Assembly (NCBI GenBank): GCA_947474905.1
Contig: CANJKQ010000014.1
Span: forward strand, 1-9,375
DNA length: 9,375 bases
Reading direction: 5' to 3'
Origin: Pseudomonadota bacterium
GTDB taxonomy: Bacteria; Pseudomonadota; Alphaproteobacteria; Sphingomonadales; Sphingomonadaceae
The position numbers and the translations under genes were made by a program. Positions within the stretch are counted from its first letter, which is position 1. Each line of letters opens with the position of its first letter. Positions 6,803-9,375 of this stretch are shown one piece after another. The notes beneath the pieces were generated by a model. It saw only the letters and a program-made list of their open reading frames with translations. It did no database searches and was not told the DNA's origin.

Positions 6803-7843
6803 TTAGGCAGGCGTCCACGCCTCATTATCCGGCAAGGGCGCAAAAATCTCGTCGATCAACGCCTCGGACACGCCTTCGGCGCTCGCCGGGTTCCACGCCG
6901 GCGCATTGTCCTTGTCGATGATGACCGCGCGGACGCCCTCAAGAAAGTCGTGGCGCATCACCACGCGCGCCCCAACGGCATATTCCTGGCGCATTTCGGC
7001 GGCGAAGTCGGGCATCGCCGCGCCTTGGGCGAGCAGGCGGAGCGAGACCTTCATTGTCTGCGGCGATTTGGTGCTGAGCGTCGCGAGCGTGGCACGCGCC
7101 CACTCGCTCTCATCGGCGGCGAGTGCCGCCAGCACGGCCTCCAGCTGATCGGCAGCGAACAGCCGGTCGATCGTCTCGCGGTGCGCGAGCAGCTTGGCCG
7201 CAGGCGGCGCAACCGCCAGCTCGGTCAGCACCGCCGCCACCGCTGCCGGATCAGCCGCGATCCGCGCCTTCGCCTCGTCCAGCGCCGCGCTCGGCAGATA
7301 ATGCGTCGCCAGCCCCAGCGCGAGGCACTCGGCGCCATCCGCGCGATAGCCGGTCAGCGCCAGATACTGGCCCACCCGCCCCGGCAGCCGCGACAGATAC
7401 CAGCCGCCGCCGACATCGGGGAACAGGCCGATGCCGGTTTCGGGCATGGCAAGCCGGGTATTCTCGGTCGCCACGCGATAGCGCGCCGGCTGGCTGATGC
7501 CGACGCCGCCGCCCATGGTGATGCCGTCCATGAACGCCACCACCGGCTTGGGATAAGTGAACAAGCGGTGGTTCATCCGATATTCGGTGTGGAAAAACGC
7601 CCGTGCCGCCACCCCGTCCTTCGCGCCCGATTCTGCCAGCATGCGGATGTCGCCGCCTGCGCAGAAACCGCGACCATCGGCATGATCGATCAGGACGATT
7701 TCGACCGCCGGATCATGCTCCCACGCCGCCAGCGCATCGAGGACCGCCGCGCACATGGCAGTGTTAAGGGCGTGGATGGCCTGCGGTCGATTAAGCCGAA
7801 TGCGACCGGCACGGTGTTCGATGAAGGTGAGGACGTCGGTCAT
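6803..7843 (-). CDS. 3-hydroxyisobutyryl-CoA hydrolase (HIBCH-type crotonase)
   Basis: Hydrolyses 3-hydroxyisobutyryl-CoA to free 3-hydroxyisobutyrate, releasing CoA and limiting toxic methacrylyl-CoA. At 346 residues it matches the longer HIBCH branch rather than 260-residue hydratases. Seen: LNRPQAIHALN (17-27); GRGFCAGGDIRML (57-69); DGITMGGGVGIS (106-117); PETGIGLFPDVGGGWYLSRL (134-153), with Glu135 and Asp143 at the acidic active-site positions; then the HIBCH-only C-terminal part with SPQTMKVSLR (260-269), a Y-VGARVVMRHDFLEG segment (288-303) and GVRAVIIDKDNAPAWNP (303-319). I chose the ATG at 7843 over the in-frame ATG at 7858, because GGGGAGGA lies at proper spacing before 7843 and the first five codons from 7858 would be that very site. 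It follows the dehydrogenase and precedes the hydratase, as in other valine clusters. Confidence 0.94.
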   Translation of the reverse strand: MTDVLTFIEHRAGRIRLNRPQAIHALNTAMCAAVLDALAAWEHDPAVEIVLIDHADGRGFCAGGDIRMLAESGAKDGVAARAFFHTEYRMNHRLFTYPKPVVAFMDGITMGGGVGISQPARYRVATENTRLAMPETGIGLFPDVGGGWYLSRLPGRVGQYLALTGYRADGAECLALGLATHYLPSAALDEAKARIAADPAAVAAVLTELAVAPPAAKLLAHRETIDRLFAADQLEAVLAALAADESEWARATLATLSTKSPQTMKVSLRLLAQGAAMPDFAAEMRQEYAVGARVVMRHDFLEGVRAVIIDKDNAPAWNPASAEGVSEALIDEIFAPLPDNEAWTPA

Positions 7844-7848
7844 CAAAT

Positions 7849-7856
7849 TCCTCCCC
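7849..7856 (-). promoter_or_regulatory. Shine-Dalgarno site of the hydrolase, lying within a repeat hairpin
   Basis: On the minus strand GGGGAGGA precedes the ATG at 7843, with the GGAGG core 6 bases away. It decides the start codon. The same bases are one strand of a perfect 9-base hairpin (7850-7858 with 7861-7869) at the end of the compound repeat 7849-7980, so the site could be sequestered in the message. Confidence 0.75.
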
Positions 7857-7980
7857 ATTCATGGGGAGGGGGACCAAGCCGCGCAGCGGCTTGGTGGAGG
7901 GGGTTAGCGGCATCGGGAATCGCCTGCGGCCTCCCCCCTCCACCGCCTTCGGCGGTCCCCCTCCCCGAAAACGGGGAGGA
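7849..7980. repeat. Compound palindromic repeat C (CTCCCC/GGGGAG family)
   Basis: Two inverted halves of the same design fill nearly the whole 151-base gap between dehydrogenase and hydrolase. The left half has hairpin CCTCCCCAT-TC-ATGGGGAGG (7850-7869), then CCAAGCCGC-GCA-GCGGCTTGG (7874-7894), then TGGAGGGGG. The right half, read inverted, has CCTCCCCG-4-CGGGGAGG (7960-7979), then ACCGCC-TTC-GGCGGT (7942-7956), then the same TGGAGGGGG. The outer parts are conserved between halves, while the inner stem differs in length and sequence but still pairs. The ORF-free centre is about 7906-7930. This looks like a non-autonomous dispersed element. Confidence 0.9.
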
Positions 7981-7994
7981 TATGCCAAAGCCCC

Positions 7995-9155
7995 TCACTG
8001 CCGGGTCAGCTCGCGGCCGACGATCATCCGCATCACCTGGTTGGTGCCTTCCAGGATCGAATGGACGCGCAGGTCGCGCCAGAAGCGTTCGATCGGGTAA
8101 TCCATCAGATAGCCATAGCCGCCATGCAGCTGCAGCGCGCGGTCAACCACCGACGAGCCGGTGTCGGTCGCGAGGCGCTTCGCCATGGCGGCGAATTTGG
8201 TCTTGTCGGGCGCGTTGGCGGTCACCTTGGCGGCAGCGAGATAGAGCAGGGCACGCGCCGCTTCGAGCTCGGTCGCCATGTCGGCGAGCATGAACTGGGT
8301 GTTCTGAAAATCGCTGATCGCGGTGCCGAACTGCTTGCGGTCGCCGGTATAGGCAATCGCCTCGTCAAGACAGCGTTGCGCGCCGCCGAGCGAGCAGGCG
8401 CCGATGTTGAGCCGCCCGCCATCCAGCCCCATCATCGCGATACGAAACCCCTCGCCCTCGCCCCCGACCCGATTCTGAACCGGCACGCGCACGCCATCAA
8501 AAATCACTTGCGCGGTCGGCTGCGAATGCCAGCCGAGCTTGCGTTCATTCGCACCAAAGCTGACGCCCGGCATGTCCTTTTCGATGACCAGGCAGGTTAT
8601 GCCCTTCGGCCCCTCTTCGCCGGTGCGGACCATCGTTACATAGACTTCGTTTTCGCCGCCGCCCGAAATGAACTGCTTGGTGCCGGTGACGACATAATGG
8701 TCGCCGTCACGCACGGCGCGGGTCTTGAGCGCGGCAGCGTCGGAGCCCGAGCCGGGCTCGGTCAGGCAATAGCTGGCGATCTTATCCATCGTGACGAGGC
8801 CGGGCAGATAATTCGCCTTGACCTCGGCCGATCCGAACCGGTCGATCATCCAGCTCGCCATATTATGGATGCTGATGAACGCCGATGTAGAGGGGCAGCC
8901 ATAAGCCATTGCCTCCATGATCAGCGCGGCTTCCAGGCGGCCAAGGTTGATGCCGCCCGATTCCTCGCTGACATAGATCGCCGCAAAGCCCAGTTCGGCC
9001 GCTGCCTTGATCGTGTCGCGCGGAAAGACGTGTTTTTCGTCCCATTCACCCGCGAAGGGGGTAATCCGATCGGCGGTGAAACGGCGCGCCAGCTCCTGGA
9101 TTTCGCGCTGGTCGTCGGTCAGGTCGAATTGTGAGGCGTGGTCTGATCGAGTCAT
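7995..9155 (-). CDS. Acyl-CoA dehydrogenase, probable isobutyryl-CoA dehydrogenase (ACAD8-like)
   Basis: FAD flavoprotein of 386 residues (usual about 380) that would convert isobutyryl-CoA to methacrylyl-CoA, passing electrons to electron-transfer flavoprotein. Seen: FDLTDDQREIQELARRF (10-26), the N-terminal helix; YCLTEPGSGSDAAALKTRA (129-147), the flavin/substrate signature; TGTKQFISGGG (157-167); GLDGGRLNIGACSLGGAQ (243-260), which closely resembles the ACAD8 GLNGGRINIASCSLGAA segment; DRKQFG (272-277); ALQLHGGYGYL (340-350); and HSILEGTNQVMR (365-376), with Glu369 at the catalytic-base position. The start at 9155 fits family N-termini; the open frame continues upstream to 9362 but that extension is low-complexity and overlaps a divergent gene. 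AGAGGCG lies upstream as a weak ribosome-binding site. It is the first gene of the valine block. A 2-methylbutyryl-CoA or short-chain dehydrogenase is the alternative. Confidence 0.94.
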   Translation of the reverse strand: MTRSDHASQFDLTDDQREIQELARRFTADRITPFAGEWDEKHVFPRDTIKAAAELGFAAIYVSEESGGINLGRLEAALIMEAMAYGCPSTSAFISIHNMASWMIDRFGSAEVKANYLPGLVTMDKIASYCLTEPGSGSDAAALKTRAVRDGDHYVVTGTKQFISGGGENEVYVTMVRTGEEGPKGITCLVIEKDMPGVSFGANERKLGWHSQPTAQVIFDGVRVPVQNRVGGEGEGFRIAMMGLDGGRLNIGACSLGGAQRCLDEAIAYTGDRKQFGTAISDFQNTQFMLADMATELEAARALLYLAAAKVTANAPDKTKFAAMAKRLATDTGSSVVDRALQLHGGYGYLMDYPIERFWRDLRVHSILEGTNQVMRMIVGRELTRQ

Positions 9156-9201
9156 GCCCGCGCCTCTAGCGCCGTTCGAACGCGAGCGCCATAACCCGGC
9201 C
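9156..9201. promoter_or_regulatory. Probable divergent control region between dehydrogenase and right-edge gene
   Basis: If the right-edge gene starts at GTG 9202, these 46 bases are the only non-coding DNA between two divergent genes and should hold at least part of both promoters. They contain a perfect 10-base palindrome, CGTTCGAACG (9173-9182), which could be an operator half or may be chance. No convincing -35/-10 pair was recognised. Confidence 0.3.
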
Positions 9202-9375
9202 GTGGACCGATTGCTCGTCATCGACTCGGCGTTGCGTTTGCTGGCGATTGGCCAGTTGCTGCTGATCGCGCTGGTGATTGGCCGTGGGCGAGCGCCCCGC
9301 CCGATTCGCGCCGCGACCGTGGCGCTGTTGCTGGGGGTGAGCGCGTATCTGACGCTCGCCACGCCGATTTTCCTC
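9202..9375 (+). CDS. Membrane protein N-terminus, possibly a membrane-anchored AraC-type regulator (3' end cut by window)
   Basis: The frame is open to the window edge, giving 58 residues from the GTG. Two hydrophobic helices are visible: SALRLLAIGQLLLIALVIG (about residues 8-26) and, after the basic stretch RGRAPRPIR, AATVALLLGVSAYLTLATPIF to the edge. Short polar ends, a basic inside loop and closely packed helices resemble the N-terminus of multi-helix sensor domains that carry a C-terminal AraC-type DNA-binding domain in sphingomonads. Divergence from the valine genes fits a regulator, as mmsR (AraC family) governs mmsAB in Pseudomonas. The DNA-binding part lies outside the window, so this is inference. 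An upstream ATG at 9154 is in frame, but it would overlap the dehydrogenase start codon and includes a CTA codon, rare in such GC-rich genes; GTG 9202 is therefore preferred, without a strong ribosome-binding site. Confidence 0.5.
   Translation, partial: MDRLLVIDSALRLLAIGQLLLIALVIGRGRAPRPIRAATVALLLGVSAYLTLATPIFL

Noticed and set aside
7844..7858. Upstream in-frame start for the hydrolase at 7858
   Set aside because: The five added codons are the ribosome-binding site of the start at 7843 and are part of the repeat hairpin; family alignments fit the later start.
5839..7980. Palindromic repeats considered as a CRISPR array or as a transposon
   Set aside because: Copies are separated by whole genes, there are no regularly spaced short direct repeats with spacers, and no transposase gene is present. 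Short direct duplications at the ends were looked for, but none was convincing.
6950..9134. Two long plus-strand open frames (447 and 357 codons) opposite the hydrolase and the dehydrogenase
   Set aside because: Both are antisense shadows of well-supported enzymes, and the first also runs through repeat C. No ribosome-binding sites or recognisable domains.
9156..9362. N-terminal extension of the acyl-CoA dehydrogenase by 69 residues
   Set aside because: The extension is Ser/Arg/Ala-rich without family similarity and would cover the divergent gene; the 386-residue version matches family length.

Overview
The window most resembles a chromosomal segment of a sphingomonad-type alphaproteobacterium (Sphingomonas or a close relative). 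The basis is the high GC content with strong GC bias at third codon positions, a large TonB-dependent receptor of the kind abundant in Sphingomonadales, the protein sequences themselves, and intergenic palindromic repeats typical of these genomes. This is a family-resemblance judgement; no search was run.

Layout. Positions 1-924 (+) hold the C-terminal part of a TonB-dependent outer-membrane receptor, closed by a strong intrinsic terminator (942-972). It is followed at 990-1970 (+) by a 2-oxoglutarate/Fe(II) dioxygenase of prolyl-4-hydroxylase type with a Sel1/TPR-like helical N-terminus. Everything from 1995 to 9155 is on the minus strand. In transcription order it reads acyl-CoA dehydrogenase of isobutyryl-CoA type, 3-hydroxyisobutyryl-CoA hydrolase, enoyl-CoA hydratase, 3-hydroxyisobutyrate dehydrogenase (mmsB), an MHS-type major facilitator transporter with a long periplasmic insert, and alanine racemase (alr). 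At the right edge, divergent to the dehydrogenase, starts a protein with two hydrophobic helices that may be a membrane-anchored regulator (partial).

How the genes work together. The first four minus-strand genes encode consecutive steps of valine degradation: isobutyryl-CoA to methacrylyl-CoA, to 3-hydroxyisobutyryl-CoA, to 3-hydroxyisobutyrate, to methylmalonate semialdehyde. The next enzyme, methylmalonate-semialdehyde dehydrogenase (mmsA), is not in the window. The transporter could serve the same pathway, but its substrate cannot be read from sequence. Alr is a cell-wall gene and probably only a neighbour.

The most unusual aspect is not a gene. Every one of the five gaps between minus-strand genes contains an inverted repeat, and at least three unrelated families are present (GAAA-loop CCCAGC/GCTGGG arms twice, CTCCCC/GGGGAG compound hairpins once, ATCCGTTCGT arms once), plus a small CCTCTCCCGC hairpin. 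One of these repeats forms the Shine-Dalgarno region of the hydrolase gene. I found no RNA genes, CRISPR array, insertion sequence or prophage genes, and I did not find a clearly new defence or metabolic system.
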